From CAZAMI01 sp964627805 (GTDB lineage: Archaea > Thermoproteota > Thermoprotei_A > Sulfolobales > NBVN01), in assembly GCA_964627805.1 (NCBI GenBank), contig CAZVLA010000030.1, forward strand, positions 62,001 through 126,000: a DNA stretch of 64,000 bases, given 5' to 3'. This document shows, piece after piece, positions 62,747-64,000 of the stretch. Position 1 is the first letter of the stretch; every line of letters begins with the position of its first letter. The notes beneath the pieces were generated by a model. The model saw only the letters and a program-made list of their open reading frames with translations, was not told the origin of the DNA and made no database searches. Both the position numbers and the translations under genes were made by a program.

Positions 62747-63610
62747 TTGAAGTTCTTCATACCTAGTAAGTACTACATACCCTTAAGCCTAAGTGGTCAA
62801 TACTGCGAATTAAATTGCCCTTACTGCGGAGGTAGGTTCATAAGATTTATGGAGGACGCGTCAACACCTAGTAAATTAATGAATATATTAAGTACTAATT
62901 ACATGAGGGGGTGCAGGGGGTTCCTACTTAGCGGAGGTTTCACGAAAGATGGTTACTTAATAATTAGCAAGGAGCAGTTAAGGATTGTAAAGAGGTTTAA
63001 GAAGGATCACCCAGATACTGTAGTTTCAATTCATTTAGGTGTAGCACCTAAGGAATTAATTGAGATCACTTGGGAGTCTGGTATAGACTACATAGACTTT
63101 GAAGTACCTCCTAGTAATGCGTTCATAAAATATTACAAGAGAGTTAAGGGGAAGAATGTCAAACATTACATAGACACTATCGAATACGCGATCTCCTTAG
63201 GTGGTAAGGATTTCTTAAAGCCTCACATAATACTTAACTCTAAGTACTCCTTAATTAGTGATGAGTTAAAGATGATTAATGAATTACGTAACTTAGGACT
63301 TAATTTTCTGGTATTACTAATTGAAATACGTAATGAGTTAAGGCAGGTATTTAGCCGTGAGGATTTTCAGCGCTTCCTTAAGGTACTTAAGGAAGCGAGG
63401 AGATTATTTAGAACGTTATCACTTGGATGTATGAGACCTCATTCATTCCGTAGGAAATATGATGAAGTAGTTATTAGGTTAGGGCTAGTTGATAGGGTAG
63501 CTATTCCGTATAGTAGGTTATTAAAGAAGTATAATTGCGAAGTGATTTACTCATGCTGTAGTGTAAGTAATGGGAAACTGTATTTATTCCCTAAGACTAT
63601 TAAAGCTTAG
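62747..63610 (+). CDS. Radical SAM protein, COG2516-like
   Basis: A 287-residue radical SAM protein. The cluster motif reads CELNCPYCGG (about 18-27; C-x3-C-x2-C). GFLLSGGFTKDGYL (about 60-73) and IHLGVAPKELIEITWESGIDYIDFE fit the biotin synthase-related COG2516 group of unknown role. A TTG start follows iorB by 2 bases, so it is probably co-transcribed with iorAB. A link to aromatic metabolism is inference only. Confidence 0.72.
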   Translation: MKFFIPSKYYIPLSLSGQYCELNCPYCGGRFIRFMEDASTPSKLMNILSTNYMRGCRGFLLSGGFTKDGYLIISKEQLRIVKRFKKDHPDTVVSIHLGVAPKELIEITWESGIDYIDFEVPPSNAFIKYYKRVKGKNVKHYIDTIEYAISLGGKDFLKPHIILNSKYSLISDELKMINELRNLGLNFLVLLIEIRNELRQVFSREDFQRFLKVLKEARRLFRTLSLGCMRPHSFRRKYDEVVIRLGLVDRVAIPYSRLLKKYNCEVIYSCCSVSNGKLYLFPKTIKA

Positions 63611-64000
63611 TATCATTCACTTTCTCGATAATATCAATTAACTCAGATAACTTCGTTATTATTACCATACCAGGAATTAAGATGTTGTGAATCTCTTCTT
63701 CATCACTATGTCCGAACCTACGCATTAAGTCCCTAACATACAGTATTGGGTACCCCACAACTCTAAAGGCGTTTAGGTCCCATGAGGTATCACCTACATA
63801 CGCGAAATCGCTTAATGGTATATTTAATAAATGCGATATTCTTTCTAGGATTTCGTACTTTCTCAAGGGATTGACTATACCTACCCCATAAGGCATTAAG
63901 TCACCATCATGCTTACTAACTAATTTATTAACGAACACTTCATCATTACTAAGCCCTAACTCACTCGCTAGATATTTAGCTACTACATCAATGCCAGCAC
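63600..64000 (-). CDS. HAD-superfamily phosphatase, partial (N-terminus off the right edge)
   Basis: An open frame continues to the window edge: AGIDVVAKYLASELGLS, then KHDGDLMPYG, and the HAD motif IV FAYVGDTSWDLNAF (about 44 residues after the GTG at 63938). The C-terminal 134 residues are visible; motif I (DxDx) must lie beyond the edge. The GTG at 63938 alone would give an incomplete HAD, so I treat the gene as extending past 64000. Its 3' end overlaps the radical SAM gene by 11 bases. Substrate unknown. Confidence 0.72.
   Translation of the reverse strand, partial: AGIDVVAKYLASELGLSNDEVFVNKLVSKHDGDLMPYGVGIVNPLRKYEILERISHLLNIPLSDFAYVGDTSWDLNAFRVVGYPILYVRDLMRRFGHSDEEEIHNILIPGMVIITKLSELIDIIEKVNDTKL

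Noticed and set aside
1..64000. CRISPR array, insertion sequence, prophage or toxin-antitoxin locus
   Set aside because: No regularly spaced direct repeats, transposase, integrase or recognisable toxin pair were seen on reading the window.

Overview
This window looks like a low-to-moderate GC chromosome segment from a thermophilic crenarchaeon (Thermoproteota). The evidence is gene content and order: the block psmA - SBDS - rrp4 - rrp41 - rrp42 - L37Ae - Brix protein - Pcc1 - prefoldin beta - DUF3194; nurA-herA; Hel308; a short XPF nuclease; an archaeal EF-2; the archaeal CoA route (pantoate kinase plus 4-phosphopantoate-beta-alanine ligase); and an intron-containing initiator tRNA with encoded CCA. 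TTG and GTG starts are common, TATA boxes lie 25-35 bases before many starts, Arg is mostly AGG/AGA, and genes are tightly packed with 1-44 base overlaps. I cannot name the order or genus from sequence alone. No CRISPR array, IS element, integrase, phage gene or plasmid origin is visible.

Layout. 1-1377: an ABC-2 exporter (permease cut by the left edge) on the minus strand. 1585-7075: a winged-helix-like unknown, then CoA synthesis split between panE-panB (plus) and coaBC-pantoate kinase-phosphopantothenate synthetase (minus), meeting tail to tail. 7138-9845: an acetyltransferase, then a minus operon joining a GfcR-like HTH-phosphoribosyltransferase, a CitG-like protein and a degenerate metallophosphoesterase. 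9976-15426: small unknowns, endonuclease IV, Nre with a radical SAM partner, an initiator tRNA with a T-loop intron, and DUF1152. 15481-25160: the proteasome/exosome/ribosome-biogenesis block, DHH phosphoesterase, XPF and EF-2. 25169-28204: minus operon of a divergent DHH (Cdc45/RecJ-like?) protein, sugar epimerase and HDAC-fold amidohydrolase. 28492-37938: membrane pyrophosphatase, DUF2283, SAH hydrolase, a candidate box C/D sRNA, a PMT-like membrane glycosyltransferase, PPDK, an Lrp regulator and a stand-alone tRNA-binding domain. 37984-40300: DUF35, thiolase and an unknown protein. 40420-49420: flippase-like protein, MIP18/SufT-like protein, pheS-pheT, Hel308, a second sRNA candidate, a B12/radical SAM protein and archaemetzincin. 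49429-54931: an NfnAB/sulfide-dehydrogenase-like pair and nurA-herA. 55003-64000: glmS with a GlmU-like partner, a phosphoribosyltransferase, an ADP-forming acyl-CoA synthetase alpha subunit next to iorAB, a radical SAM protein and a HAD phosphatase cut by the right edge.

Most of the window is conserved core archaeal genome. The least explained signals are: two box C/D-like sRNA candidates whose terminal C and D boxes carry a swapped, compensating base pair; an intron inside the T-loop of initiator tRNA; two conserved genes (Brix protein, pheS) whose conserved N-termini are encoded with no ATG/GTG/TTG available; the CitG-like/GfcR-like/degenerate phosphoesterase operon; and a divergent DHH protein that could be the crenarchaeal Cdc45/RecJ-like factor. 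All functions are read from motifs and remembered family features; no database search was run.
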